Below are positions 34,976 through 44,706 of a stretch of DNA of 64,000 bases, piece after piece. A program made the position numbers and the translations under genes. How positions within the stretch are numbered: the first letter of the stretch is position 1; each line of letters begins with the position of its first letter. Origin of the DNA: JAEUOS01 sp040382235 (lineage in GTDB: Bacteria; Pseudomonadota; Gammaproteobacteria; Burkholderiales; JAEUOS01); assembly GCA_040382235.1 (NCBI GenBank), contig JBEIFV010000012.1, positions 8,036-72,035 of the forward strand, given 5' to 3'. The notes beneath the pieces are model-generated. The model made no database searches and had not been told where the DNA came from. It saw only the letters and a program-made list of their open reading frames with translations.

Positions 34976-36931
34976 ATGGCAAGAATTATCGGCATTGACC
35001 TGGGCACGACCAATTCGTGTGTAGCGATTCTGGAGGGCGACACGCCCAAGGTGATCGAGAATGCGGAAGGCGCGCGCACTACCCCCTCGATCATCGCCTA
35101 CATGGAAGACGGCGAGATCACCGTTGGGGCATCGGCCAAGCGCCAAGCCGTGACCAACCCGAAAAACACGCTGTACGCGGTCAAGCGCCTGATCGGGCGC
35201 CGCTTCGAGGAAAAGGAAGTTCAGAAGGACATCGGCCTGATGCCCTACGGGATCGTCAAGGCCGACAACGGCGACGCCTGGGTAGAGGTGCGCAACAAGA
35301 AACTGGCGCCGCCGCAGATTTCGGCCGAAGTGCTGCGCAAGATGAAGAAAACCGCTGAGGACTACCTGGGCGAGGAAGTCACAGAGGCGGTCATCACGGT
35401 GCCCGCGTACTTCAACGACAGCCAGCGCCAGGCCACCAAGGATGCCGGCAAGATCGCCGGCCTGGACGTCAAGCGCATCATCAACGAGCCGACCGCCGCC
35501 GCACTGGCGTTCGGTATCGACAAGCATGGCAAGGGCGATTCCAAAATCGCCGTCTATGACTTGGGTGGCGGCACCTTCGATATCTCGATCATCGAGATCG
35601 CGGACGTCGACGGCGAAAAGCAGTTCGAGGTGCTATCGACCAACGGCGACACCTTCCTGGGCGGCGAGGATTTCGACCAGCGCGTGATGGATTACCTGTG
35701 CGACGAATTCAGGAAGGACCAGGGCATCGACCTGAAAAAAGATGTGCTGGCACTGCAGCGTCTCAAGGAAGCGGCCGAAAAAGCCAAGATTGAACTCTCT
35801 TCCTCGCAGCAGACCGAGATCAACCTCCCCTATATCACTGCCGATGCGGCAGGCCCCAAGCACATGTCGGTCAAGCTGACGCGCGCCAAGCTGGAAAGCC
35901 TGGTCGAGGAACTGATCGAGCGCACCGCCGGCCCCTGCCTTACCGCGATCAAGGATTCCGGCGTCAAGTTGGCTGACATCTCGGACGTGATCCTGGTGGG
36001 CGGCATGACGCGCATGCCCAAGGTGCAGGACAAGGTCAAGGAGATCTTCGGCCGCGAACCGCGCAAGGACGTCAACCCCGACGAGGCCGTCGCGGTGGGT
36101 GCCGCGATTCAGGGCGCGGTCCTGTCCGGTGACCGCAAGGATGTGCTGCTGCTCGACGTCACGCCCTTGTCACTGGGGATCGAAACCCTGGGAGGCGTGA
36201 TGACCAAGCTGATCACCAAGAACACCACCATCCCGACCAAGACCAGCCAGGTGTTTTCGACCGCCGACGACAACCAGGGCGCGGTGACCATTCACGTGCT
36301 GCAGGGCGAGCGCGACGTGGCCGGCGGCAACAAGAGCCTGGGTCAGTTCAACCTGGAAGGGATCCCGCCCTCGCCGCGCGGCATGCCGCAGATCGAGGTG
36401 AGCTTCGACATCGACGCCAACGGCATCCTGCACGTGAACGCGCGCGACAAGGCCACCGGTAAAGAAAACAAGATCACTATCAAGGCCAATTCCGGGCTGT
36501 CGGACGAAGAGGTCCAGCGCATGGTCAAGGATGCCGAAGCCAATGCCGCCGACGACAAGAAAAAGTTGGAGTTGGTGCAGGCCAGGAACCAGGCCGACAA
36601 TCTGGTGCATTCGATGAAGAAATCGCTGGTCGAACACGGTGACAAGGTGCCCGACGAGAAGCCGAAAATCGAAGCCGCGATCAAGGATCTCGAAGAGGCT
36701 CTCAAGACCGACGACAAGGATGCGATCGAAGCCAAGACCCAGGCGCTGATGACGGTTTCGCAGAAGCTTGGCGAAAAAATGTATGCCGAAACGCAGGCGG
36801 GCGAAGCCGGCGCGCAGGCCGGGCCGGCCGAGGGTGGCGGCATGGGTGGCGCGGGTCCGAAGGCCGAGAAAAAAGACGACAGCAATGTGGTCGATGCGGA
36901 GTTCACTGAAGTAAAGGACAAGAAGGCATAA
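34976..36931 (+). CDS. dnaK: Molecular chaperone DnaK (Hsp70)
   Basis: 651-residue Hsp70. ATPase signatures IIGIDLGTTNSCVA, VYDLGGGTFDISI and VILVGGMTRMPKVQ; substrate domain starting DVTPLSLGIETLGG; C-terminal tail with Gly/Ala-rich linker ending NVVDAEFTEVKDKKA. GGAG precedes the ATG. It works with GrpE upstream and DnaJ downstream. Confidence 0.99.
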   Translation: MARIIGIDLGTTNSCVAILEGDTPKVIENAEGARTTPSIIAYMEDGEITVGASAKRQAVTNPKNTLYAVKRLIGRRFEEKEVQKDIGLMPYGIVKADNGDAWVEVRNKKLAPPQISAEVLRKMKKTAEDYLGEEVTEAVITVPAYFNDSQRQATKDAGKIAGLDVKRIINEPTAAALAFGIDKHGKGDSKIAVYDLGGGTFDISIIEIADVDGEKQFEVLSTNGDTFLGGEDFDQRVMDYLCDEFRKDQGIDLKKDVLALQRLKEAAEKAKIELSSSQQTEINLPYITADAAGPKHMSVKLTRAKLESLVEELIERTAGPCLTAIKDSGVKLADISDVILVGGMTRMPKVQDKVKEIFGREPRKDVNPDEAVAVGAAIQGAVLSGDRKDVLLLDVTPLSLGIETLGGVMTKLITKNTTIPTKTSQVFSTADDNQGAVTIHVLQGERDVAGGNKSLGQFNLEGIPPSPRGMPQIEVSFDIDANGILHVNARDKATGKENKITIKANSGLSDEEVQRMVKDAEANAADDKKKLELVQARNQADNLVHSMKKSLVEHGDKVPDEKPKIEAAIKDLEEALKTDDKDAIEAKTQALMTVSQKLGEKMYAETQAGEAGAQAGPAEGGGMGGAGPKAEKKDDSNVVDAEFTEVKDKKA

Positions 36932-36937
36932 ACCGGA

Positions 36938-36978
36938 CGTCTTTCCACGACTGGCTTGAGGCCAGAGGTGGAAAGACG
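36938..36978 (+). other. Intercistronic hairpin between dnaK and dnaJ
   Basis: An 11-bp outer stem (CGTCTTTCCAC/GTGGAAAGACG) and a 5-bp inner stem (CTGGC/GCCAG) are joined by a GA/AG internal loop and capped by TTGAG. It lies just after the dnaK stop, followed by only four U residues. It may stabilise dnaK mRNA or lower read-through into dnaJ. Confidence 0.75.
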
Positions 36979-37065
36979 CCGTTTTATGTGGCCGGATTCG
37001 AGCGCTCGCGCTTTTGCGCGACGCTCAATCCGGCCGTTCCCGTTGGTGTGGATTGGGGTTGCTGA

Positions 37066-38199
37066 ATGGCAAAGCGCGATTACTACGAAGTGTTGGGCGT
37101 CAATAAAGGTGCCGACGAAGACGAGATCAAGAAGGCTTATCGCAAACTGGCGATGAAACATCACCCTGACCGCAATCAGGGCGACGCTGCCAAAGACTCG
37201 GAGGAAAAGTTCAAGGAGGTCAAGGAAGCCTACGAGATCCTGACCGACGCCAACAAGCGTGCGGCCTACGACCGCTTCGGGCATGCCGGGGTTGACCCGG
37301 CGGCCGGCGGACAGGGCGGGCAGGGATTCGGCGGCTTTTCAGACGCGTTCGGCGATATCTTCGAGGGCATTTTTGGCGGTGGCGGCGGGCGCGGGCGCGG
37401 CGGCTCTAACGTGTATCGTGGCTCCGACTTGCGCTACAACCTGGAAATCACCCTGGAGCAAGCCGCGCGCGGCTACGAAACCAAGATCCGCATTCCGGCC
37501 ATCGAGGCATGCGAAACCTGTCGCGGAACGGGTGCCAAGGTCGGCACCAGCCCCAAGGCCTGCACCACCTGTGGCGGCAACGGGCAGGTGCGCGTGCAGC
37601 AGGGATTTTTCTCTATCCAGCAGACCTGCCCGAAATGTCACGGCGGCGGCAAGATCATCTCCGACCCGTGCAAGTCCTGCGACGGTGCCGGGCGCGTCAA
37701 GCGCCAGAAGACCCTGTCGATCAAGATTCCGTCGGGGGTTGACGAGGGTGACCGCATCCGCCTCACCGGCGAAGGCGAACCCGGAGCCAACGGCGGCCCG
37801 CCTGGCGACCTCTACGTGCAGATGTCGCTCAAGGCGCACACGGTCTTTCAGCGCGAAGCCGATGACCTGCATTGTGAAATGCCGGTCAGCTTCGCCACCG
37901 CGGCTTTGGGCGGATCGGTGGAGATTCCCACCCTCGATGGCGCCGCCGAAATCAAGGTGCCGCCGGAGACCCAAAGTGGGCGCACCTTCCGCCTGCGCGG
38001 CAAGGGCATCAAGGGGGTGCGCTCAAGCCACCCGGGCGACCTCTACTGTCATGTGGTGATCGAAACGCCGATCAACTTGACCGGGCGGCAAAAGGAATTG
38101 CTGCGTGAATTCGACGAGATCAACCGCAGCGATTCGGGCTCTCACAACCCGCGAGAGAAATCCTTCATGGATCGCATGAAGGATTTTTTCACCGGTTGA
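37066..38199 (+). CDS. dnaJ: Chaperone protein DnaJ (Hsp40)
   Basis: 377-residue type I Hsp40. J domain with HPD at residues 33-35, Gly/Phe-rich region (GGFSDAFGDIFEGIFGGGGG), four zinc-binding repeats (CETCRG, CTTCGG, CPKCHG, CKSCDG) and the C-terminal substrate domain. It activates DnaK ATPase. The gene follows dnaK after a 134-base gap with a large hairpin. Confidence 0.98.
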   Translation: MAKRDYYEVLGVNKGADEDEIKKAYRKLAMKHHPDRNQGDAAKDSEEKFKEVKEAYEILTDANKRAAYDRFGHAGVDPAAGGQGGQGFGGFSDAFGDIFEGIFGGGGGRGRGGSNVYRGSDLRYNLEITLEQAARGYETKIRIPAIEACETCRGTGAKVGTSPKACTTCGGNGQVRVQQGFFSIQQTCPKCHGGGKIISDPCKSCDGAGRVKRQKTLSIKIPSGVDEGDRIRLTGEGEPGANGGPPGDLYVQMSLKAHTVFQREADDLHCEMPVSFATAALGGSVEIPTLDGAAEIKVPPETQSGRTFRLRGKGIKGVRSSHPGDLYCHVVIETPINLTGRQKELLREFDEINRSDSGSHNPREKSFMDRMKDFFTG

Positions 38200-38228
38200 C
38201 TGCGACTCCTCGCGGGCTTCAGGCAGGC

Positions 38229-38756
38229 TTAAGCCGCGCTCGATTGCCTGCGACGCGGCAAGGTCGGACCGACCCGCGCCTCAATGGCGGCCTGCAACCC
38301 GGCCCGGCCGCCAAACATGAATACCGCCTCGGCCAGCACGAATAGCGGCCCGATCAGAAGGCCCAGGATATCGTCGACAAAGGCGGGCTTGCGCCCTTCG
38401 TAGTAATGGCCGATGAACTGGATGATCCAGCCGAAGACAAACATGCCGATGCCCGCCATGAGCCAGGTCGGCGTACTCGCGGCTGCCACCATCTGACCGA
38501 CCCAGGCCATGATGCCGATGGCGGCCACCAAACCCAGACCGAGGCTGATATCGAGCAGAAGGTAGTAGATTCCGGCCGCGATCAGGGCAACGATGGCCGG
38601 CGTCACCGACAGGCCCGCGACCTCGATGGCGGGTCGCGCAAGCAGGATGACAACGCTCAAAACGATCATCGGCACGCCAACCAGATGGGTGGCGATGTTG
38701 CGGCGATCGCGATGGTAGGCGGCGTAGTTGGCCAACTGGTCAGTCACGCTTCTCAT
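38229..38756 (-). CDS. Mpo1-like membrane protein (DUF962 family)
   Basis: 175-residue membrane protein with about four hydrophobic helices. The conserved His pattern of the Mpo1/YGL010w family is visible: HRDRRNIATHLVGVP near the N terminus and IQFIGHYYEGRKPAF near residue 115. The yeast member is an iron-dependent dioxygenase for 2-hydroxy fatty acids; function in bacteria is inferred. GAGGA precedes the ATG at 38756. It lies downstream of cysS on the same strand. Confidence 0.82.
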   Translation of the reverse strand: MRSVTDQLANYAAYHRDRRNIATHLVGVPMIVLSVVILLARPAIEVAGLSVTPAIVALIAAGIYYLLLDISLGLGLVAAIGIMAWVGQMVAAASTPTWLMAGIGMFVFGWIIQFIGHYYEGRKPAFVDDILGLLIGPLFVLAEAVFMFGGRAGLQAAIEARVGPTLPRRRQSSAA

Positions 38757-38803
38757 GATCGAATCCTCGCGACAATCGAAAACACCGCAACCTTGGCAGC
38801 CAA

Positions 38804-40180
38804 TCAGGTGCTGCGCCACTCGGTTGCGCCGCCCGGCTTGTCTTCGAGCACGATACCCCGGGACAGGAGCTGGGCGCGAATCGCATCGGCCCGTGCGAAA
38901 TCGCGCGCCTTCTTGGCGGCGGCGCGTTCGGCGATCAGGCTTTCTACTTCCACCCCACCGCCTGCGGCGCTACCCTGCAAAAACACCTGCGGATCGCGTT
39001 CCAGGAGGCCCAGCAGGCCGCCCAACGCCTTGAGTTGTGCTGCCTTCACCGCATCGGCGCCACGGTTGATCTCGGCGGCCAGGTCGAATAGCACAGACAT
39101 CGCCACGGGGGTGTTGAAATCGTCATCCATCGCCGCGCGAAACTGCCGCGCATGCGGCTCGTCCCAGTCGACTGCAAGCGATGACCCGGCCGGCGCGGCC
39201 TTGAGTGCGGTGTAAAGACGCGTCAAGGCATTGCGCGCGTCGTCGAGATGGGCGTCGGAGTAATTCAGCGGGCTGCGATAGTGGGCGCGCAGAATGAAGA
39301 AGCGCACGACTTCGGCGTCGTACTTTTCAAGCACTTCATGAATGGTGAAAAAATTGCCCAGCGATTTCGACATCTTCTCGTCATCGACGCGTACGAAACC
39401 ATTGTGCATCCAGGTGTTGACGAATTTGTGCTCGTGCGCACCCTCGCTCTGGGCAATCTCGTTCTCGTGATGCGGAAATTGCAGATCGGCGCCGCCGCCG
39501 TGGATATCGAAATGCGCGCCCAGCAGCGCCTCGCTCATGGCCGAGCATTCTATGTGCCAGCCGGGCCTGCCGCTGCCCCAGGGCGAAGCCCAGCGCGTAT
39601 CGGCGGGCTCGCTTTCCTTGGCGCTTTTCCACAGTACGAAGTCGAGCGGATCGCGTTTGGTGGAATTCACCTCGACCCGCTCACCGGCGCGCAAATCGTC
39701 GAGTGATTTGCCCGACAGCGCGCCATAGGCGGGAAAATTGCGCACCGAAAAATTCATGTCTCCATCATCTGCCTGATAGGCCAGGCCGCGTGCTTCGAGC
39801 TTTTCGATCATCGTCAGCATCTGCGGCACGTAGGCGGTGGCGCGCGGTTCATGATCCGGCTTCTGCACGCCTAAAGCTGCCGCGTCTTCATCCATCAGCG
39901 CGATGAAGCGCGCGGTCAGCTGCGAAATCGATTCGCCGTTCTCGACCGCGCGGCGGATGATCTTGTCATCGATATCGGTGATGTTGCGTACGTACGTGAC
40001 CGCATACCCCGCTGCGCGCAGCCAGCGCTGCACCACGTCGAACACCACCATCACACGCGCATGGCCGACGTGGCAGCGATCGTAGACGGTCATGCCGCAC
40101 ACATAGAGCCCGACCTTGCCCGGCACGAGGGGCTTGAACTCTTCTTTAGTGCGGGAAAGCGTGTTGTAGATCTCAAGCAT
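38804..40180 (-). CDS. cysS: Cysteinyl-tRNA synthetase
   Basis: 458-residue class I synthetase. The HIGH-like motif reads HVGH (residues 37-40), KMSKS is intact at residues 269-273, and the zinc-binding Cys28 (YVCGMTVYD) and the later HIECSAM and HHENEIAQSE segments are present. Length is normal. The ATG at 40180 gives the standard MLEIYNTLSR start. Confidence 0.98.
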   Translation of the reverse strand: MLEIYNTLSRTKEEFKPLVPGKVGLYVCGMTVYDRCHVGHARVMVVFDVVQRWLRAAGYAVTYVRNITDIDDKIIRRAVENGESISQLTARFIALMDEDAAALGVQKPDHEPRATAYVPQMLTMIEKLEARGLAYQADDGDMNFSVRNFPAYGALSGKSLDDLRAGERVEVNSTKRDPLDFVLWKSAKESEPADTRWASPWGSGRPGWHIECSAMSEALLGAHFDIHGGGADLQFPHHENEIAQSEGAHEHKFVNTWMHNGFVRVDDEKMSKSLGNFFTIHEVLEKYDAEVVRFFILRAHYRSPLNYSDAHLDDARNALTRLYTALKAAPAGSSLAVDWDEPHARQFRAAMDDDFNTPVAMSVLFDLAAEINRGADAVKAAQLKALGGLLGLLERDPQVFLQGSAAGGGVEVESLIAERAAAKKARDFARADAIRAQLLSRGIVLEDKPGGATEWRST

Positions 40181-40503
40181 GGTGGCGATAACGGTCGAAA
40201 CCCTGGGTGGAAGTCGAATGCCAGGCACTGTAAGGCCCTGCTGCGGCGACCGGGCGCGGGGCGCGGTGGTCTATCTTCAGGCGAAATTCAGCCGCAGCGC
40301 GGGCGACATCGCCACCCTGCCGCAAGCCGGGCCGGCGACGGCACGAAACCTGACGCTCGATCGCGCAAAAGGTACGCGATAATCTCGAGCAGGATTCCAA
40401 AGTTGGGTAAAATCATGGGCTTGGATCGAGCGGGTGTAGGGTGGTTTGCCTACGGGTTGCCGGCACCGCATGCACACATAAAGATGCGAATCGAGTATAG
40501 CAG
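40181..40503. other. Divergent intergenic region, cysS / TPR gene
   Basis: Contains the upstream regions of both flanking genes. No frame is convincing as a gene and I see no strong promoter boxes or dyads. Confidence 0.4.
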
Positions 40504-41592
40504 ATGACTTTTTCCCGCTTTTCGCCTCTGTACCACGGCATCGTGGCGCTGATTTTGGCCTGCGGCGCGGCGGCCGCAGTGGCCGACGATATCGCCGATA
40601 TCGGCAAGCTTCTCAAGGGCGGGCAGTTGGAACAGGCCTCGCAGAGGGTTGATGCATTTCTCGCCAGCAAACCGCGAGACGCACAAGGGCAGTTTCTCAA
40701 GGGCCTGATCCTCACCGAGCAGAACAAGACCACCGAGGCGATCGCCGCCTTCACCAAACTGACCGAGCTCTATCCCGAGTTGCCCGAGCCCTACAACAAC
40801 TTGGCGGTGCTGTATGCGGGGCTTGGCCAGTTCGAGCGGGCGCGCCAGGCCCTTGAAATGGCAATCCGCACCCATCCGTCTTATGCCACAGCACACGAAA
40901 ACCTGGGCGACGTGTATGCCAAGCTGGCAAGCCAGGCTTATGACAAGGCCTTGCAACTGGATTCCAACAATCCCACCGCGCAAACCAAGCTGGCGTTGGT
41001 ACGCGATTTGATCGGCAGCGGCGCGCGGCGCCCGCAGGTGGCCCAGGCCGCCGGCAAGCCGCCCGCCGTCTCCACCATGGCACCGGCAGTTGCGCCGGTG
41101 GCGCCGTCTATTGCGGCTGCGGCCAAGGATGCCAAAGCCGCACCGGTAGTTGCGGCAAAAGACGCCAAGGCGGCAGCGGCGCCAGCAACGGCAGTCGCGC
41201 AAGTACCGGCGCCAGCGCCGCCCCCTCCCAAGGAATCGGCGCGGCCGTCCAACGAAGAGGCCGAGGTCATCGCCGCCCTCAACGCCTGGGCGACCGCCTG
41301 GGGCAAGCAGGATGCGGCTGCCTATCTGGCCGCCTATGGGAGTGACTTCAAACTGCCGCGCGGTGAATCGCGCCAGGCTTGGGAAGCCAGCCGCAAGCAA
41401 CGCATCGTTGCCCCAAAGAAGATTGAAATCAAGATCGAAAATCCCAAGGTCAGCTTTGCCGATGGTGTGGCGACCATCAAGTTCCGCCAGAATTACAGGT
41501 CGAACATCATCTCGGCGAACAGCGCCAAGACCCTGGTGATGGCCAAAAACGGCAGCAAATGGCAGATTCGCGAAGAGCGCAGCGGCAATTGA
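40504..41592 (+). CDS. Exported TPR protein with C-terminal NTF2-like domain
   Basis: 362-residue exported protein: signal peptide (to about residue 27), three or more tetratricopeptide repeats (residues about 30-160), an Ala/Pro/Lys-rich linker (about 170-250) and a C-terminal domain of about 110 residues (AWATAWGKQDAAAYLAAYGSDF...KIEIKIENPKVSF). The last domain closely resembles the C-terminal domain of the adjoining L,D-transpeptidase. The genes overlap by one base (TGATG), indicating joint function, probably in the cell envelope. Confidence 0.82.
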   Translation: MTFSRFSPLYHGIVALILACGAAAAVADDIADIGKLLKGGQLEQASQRVDAFLASKPRDAQGQFLKGLILTEQNKTTEAIAAFTKLTELYPELPEPYNNLAVLYAGLGQFERARQALEMAIRTHPSYATAHENLGDVYAKLASQAYDKALQLDSNNPTAQTKLALVRDLIGSGARRPQVAQAAGKPPAVSTMAPAVAPVAPSIAAAAKDAKAAPVVAAKDAKAAAAPATAVAQVPAPAPPPPKESARPSNEEAEVIAALNAWATAWGKQDAAAYLAAYGSDFKLPRGESRQAWEASRKQRIVAPKKIEIKIENPKVSFADGVATIKFRQNYRSNIISANSAKTLVMAKNGSKWQIREERSGN

Positions 41593-42797
41593 TGGCGGTT
41601 GCTACGCGCTTGTCGCGCGCCTTGCCGCACGCATGCATTGCGGCCCTGTTGTGCCTGGTAGCGGTGTTTGGCCAGGCGCAGGCGCAAAAGCTGCCGAGTG
41701 ACGACGTCGAGACCGCGCTGGTCGGCATCTTCAAGGCCATCGAGGGCAGGCGCCTGGCCGAAGCCCTGGCACGCACCGAAGCCCTGATCGCAAGCCGCCC
41801 GAACTACAGGCTCGCGCACCTGATCAAGGGCGACCTGCTGCTGGCACGCGGCTGGCCGATCCGCACCATGGGTGCGGCCCCCAATGCCCCGCCGGAACGC
41901 GTACGCGAGCTGCGCGAGGAAGCCCTGGCGCGCCTGGCGGCTTACCGGCAGCGCCCGCCCAAAGACGGCATTCCGCGCTACCTGCTGCAATTGCGCCCGG
42001 ACCAGAAGAACGCAGTCGTGGTCGATACGAAGAAATCGCGGCTCTACATTTATGAGAACGACAACGGCAAGCCGCGCTTTGTCGCCGACTACTACATAAG
42101 CCACGGCAAGAACGGCTCCGACAAGTTGCGCGAAGGCGACCAGAAGACCCCACTGGGCGTCTATCACGTCACCGCCAGCCTGCCCAAGACCAAGCTGGCC
42201 GATCTCTACGGTGACGGCGCCTTTCCGATCAATTACCCGAACGGGTGGGATCGGCGCAACGGGCGCGGCGGCTCCGGCATCTGGCTGCACGGCACACCCT
42301 CGGATACCTTTGCGCGCGCACCGCGCGCCAGCGACGGCTGCGTGGTGCTGTCAAACCAGGATTTGCGTTCAGTGGCGCACTTGATTCAGGTGGGCTTGAC
42401 GCCGGTGATCATCAGCGACCATGTCGAGTGGCTGTCGCTGGACGACTGGAACAACGAGCGCAGGGCACTGCAGAATGCGATCGAGCAATGGCGCCGCGAC
42501 TGGGAAAGCCGCGACTCCGATGCCTACCTGAAGCACTATGCGCGCGCCTTTCAGGGTGACGGCATGAACTTGAAGACCTGGAGCGAGCGCAAGCGCCAGA
42601 TCAATGCGGGCAAGGCCTGGATCAAGGTTGGTCTTGCCAACATCAGCATGCTGCGTTACCCGGGCAAGGACGACATGGTGGTCGTGACATTCGACCAAGA
42701 CTACCAATCCAGCAACCTGGCGAACGTGATGAAAAAACGCACCTACTGGCTCAAGGAAGACGGCCAGTGGAAAATCGTCGATGAAGGCGCGGGCTAG
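41592..42797 (+). CDS. L,D-transpeptidase (YkuD) with C-terminal NTF2-like domain
   Basis: 401-residue exported peptidoglycan-crosslinking enzyme. Signal peptide (to about residue 32); YkuD catalytic domain with His233 (IWLHGTP) and nucleophile Cys250 (ASDGCVVLSN); and a C-terminal domain of about 115 residues (IEQWRRDWESRDSDAYLKHYARAF) homologous to that of the upstream TPR protein. The ATG overlaps the TPR stop codon. It may attach or form 3-3 crosslinks in peptidoglycan; the substrate protein, if any, is unknown. Confidence 0.9.
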   Translation: MAVATRLSRALPHACIAALLCLVAVFGQAQAQKLPSDDVETALVGIFKAIEGRRLAEALARTEALIASRPNYRLAHLIKGDLLLARGWPIRTMGAAPNAPPERVRELREEALARLAAYRQRPPKDGIPRYLLQLRPDQKNAVVVDTKKSRLYIYENDNGKPRFVADYYISHGKNGSDKLREGDQKTPLGVYHVTASLPKTKLADLYGDGAFPINYPNGWDRRNGRGGSGIWLHGTPSDTFARAPRASDGCVVLSNQDLRSVAHLIQVGLTPVIISDHVEWLSLDDWNNERRALQNAIEQWRRDWESRDSDAYLKHYARAFQGDGMNLKTWSERKRQINAGKAWIKVGLANISMLRYPGKDDMVVVTFDQDYQSSNLANVMKKRTYWLKEDGQWKIVDEGAG

Positions 42798-42839
42798 CCG
42801 CGCGTCACCCACCTCTCCCACTTTTTCTGGAGCCCTTGC

Positions 42840-43400
42840 ATGAAACAAGCCCTGATTGCAGTCGCGCTCGCCGCCTGTGCCGGCGCGAGTTGCGCCCAAA
42901 CCGTCGAGATGAAAACCTCGATGGGCGCGATCGTCATCGAACTCAACGCCGACCGCGCTCCGAAGACAGTTGCCAACTTCGTGCAGTATGTGAAGGACGG
43001 CCACTATAACGGCACCATCTTTCACCGCGTGATCAACGGCTTCATGATCCAGGGTGGCGGCTTCGATGCCGGCATGAAGCAGAAGGCGGTACGCACACCG
43101 ATTCCGCTGGAGTCGAAAAACGGCCTGAAAAACGACACCGGCACCATCGCCATGGCGCGCACCTCGGTGCCGGATTCAGCGACAGCGCAGTTTTTCATCA
43201 ATGTCGCCGACAATGCCATGCTCAATGCACCGCAACCGGACGGCCATGGCTATGCGGTATTCGGCCATGTCGTCCGTGGCATGGACGTGGTTGAAAAAAT
43301 CAAGGCTGTCGCCACCGGCAACGTCGGCGGGCACCAGAATGTGCCGAGCAATCCGATCGTGATCGAAAGCGTGAAGCTTGTCGATGCGGTGAAAAAATAA
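42840..43400 (+). CDS. ppiA: Periplasmic peptidyl-prolyl cis-trans isomerase (cyclophilin)
   Basis: 186-residue cyclophilin with a signal peptide (residues 1-19, ending CAQ). Active-site features FHRVINGFMIQGGGF, ATAQFFINVADN and YAVFGHVVRGMDVV. It speeds proline isomerisation of exported proteins. Followed 18 bases later by its cytoplasmic paralogue. Confidence 0.95.
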   Translation: MKQALIAVALAACAGASCAQTVEMKTSMGAIVIELNADRAPKTVANFVQYVKDGHYNGTIFHRVINGFMIQGGGFDAGMKQKAVRTPIPLESKNGLKNDTGTIAMARTSVPDSATAQFFINVADNAMLNAPQPDGHGYAVFGHVVRGMDVVEKIKAVATGNVGGHQNVPSNPIVIESVKLVDAVKK

Positions 43401-43418
43401 CCATTGAAAGGAAGCATC

Positions 43419-43916
43419 ATGACCCAGGTACTGATCACCACCAACCACGGCGCCATCAAGCTTGAACTCGACCATGCCAAGGCGCCCAAGACCGTCGAGA
43501 ACTTCGTGCAGTACACACGCGACGGCCACTACGACAACACCGTGTTCCATCGCGTGATCGCCAATTTCATGGTGCAGGGCGGCGGCTTCGAGCCCGGCAT
43601 GAAGCAAAAGCCCACCCGCGCGCAGATCGACAACGAAGCCACCAACGGCCTGAAAAACGACGAGTACACCGTCGCCATGGCGCGCACCGGCGACCCGCAC
43701 TCCGCGACGGCGCAGTTTTTCATCAACGTCAAGAACAACGACTTCCTCAATTTCACCAGCCCCAACGGCAATGGCTGGGGCTACTGTGTGTTTGGCCGGG
43801 TAATTGAAGGCAAGGACGTGGTCGACAAGATCAAGGCCGTCAAGACCGGTACCAAGGGTTTTCATCAGGACGTGCCGGAGGAAGACGTAGTGATGTTGAA
43901 GGCTGAAGTCCTCTAA
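43419..43916 (+). CDS. ppiB: Cytoplasmic peptidyl-prolyl cis-trans isomerase (cyclophilin)
   Basis: 165-residue cyclophilin without a signal peptide; active-site segments FHRVIANFMVQGGGF and SATAQFFINVKNND. AAAGGA precedes the ATG at 43419. The two isomerases are tandem paralogues, probably from duplication, one kept in each compartment. Confidence 0.95.
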   Translation: MTQVLITTNHGAIKLELDHAKAPKTVENFVQYTRDGHYDNTVFHRVIANFMVQGGGFEPGMKQKPTRAQIDNEATNGLKNDEYTVAMARTGDPHSATAQFFINVKNNDFLNFTSPNGNGWGYCVFGRVIEGKDVVDKIKAVKTGTKGFHQDVPEEDVVMLKAEVL

Positions 43917-43954
43917 TTCCGGCCGCTGGCAGCATTGACACCGGGCCGCGCAGC

Positions 43955-44677
43955 ATGACGGCCTTGTTCATTTCCGACCTGCACCTGAGGCCGGAACGCC
44001 CGGCGGTGATACAGGTGCTCAAGCGTTTTCTGCACCTGGTCCCCATAAGCGGTGACACCCTGTACGTGATGGGCGATCTGTTCGAGTACTGGGCCGGTGA
44101 CGACGACCTCGAAGCGCCTGCCAATGCTGAAGTCGTCGATGCGCTGGCCACGTGCGCGACACGCGGCATTGCGCTCTACTGGATCGCCGGCAATCGCGAC
44201 TTCCTGGCGGGTAGGGCCTTCACCACCGCGGCCGGCATGACGCCGCTGACCGAACCGTTCGCCTTCGACCTGCATGGCGAGCGCACCGTGCTGCTGCACG
44301 GCGACACGCTATGTACCGACGACCATGCCTATCAGGCGTTTCGCTGTGAAGTACGCAGCGTCCGCTGGCAGCGCGAGTTCCTCACCCGTCCTCTGGCGCA
44401 ACGACGCGCCGAGATCGAAGCCCTGCGGGCGCAAAGCGAAAATGAGAAAGCCGTCAAGGCTGCGGCCATCATGGATGTCAACGCCGAGGCCGTCAGCCGC
44501 CTGTTTGCCGAATCCGGCGCGCGACGCATGATCCACGGCCACACGCATCGCCCGGCGCGCCACGACTATGTGATGCTTGGCCGCCAGGCCTGCCGCTGGG
44601 TGCTGCCGGCCTGGGACGACACACCCGGCTATCTGCGTGTGGATACCGACGGCGCCGCACTCATCGATTTCAAGTGA
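43955..44677 (+). CDS. lpxH: UDP-2,3-diacylglucosamine diphosphatase
   Basis: 240-residue calcineurin-like phosphoesterase of lipid A synthesis. Metal-site motifs: ISDLHL (Asp8, His10), GDLFEYW, GNRDF, LLHGDTLC and HGHTHRP. The DDHAYQAFRCEVRSVRWQREFL segment is specific to LpxH. It follows ppiB, a known betaproteobacterial order. Confidence 0.95.
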   Translation: MTALFISDLHLRPERPAVIQVLKRFLHLVPISGDTLYVMGDLFEYWAGDDDLEAPANAEVVDALATCATRGIALYWIAGNRDFLAGRAFTTAAGMTPLTEPFAFDLHGERTVLLHGDTLCTDDHAYQAFRCEVRSVRWQREFLTRPLAQRRAEIEALRAQSENEKAVKAAAIMDVNAEAVSRLFAESGARRMIHGHTHRPARHDYVMLGRQACRWVLPAWDDTPGYLRVDTDGAALIDFK

Positions 44678-44706
44678 TTTTATTCCCCGAAAAGGAGAAC
44701 ACAAGC

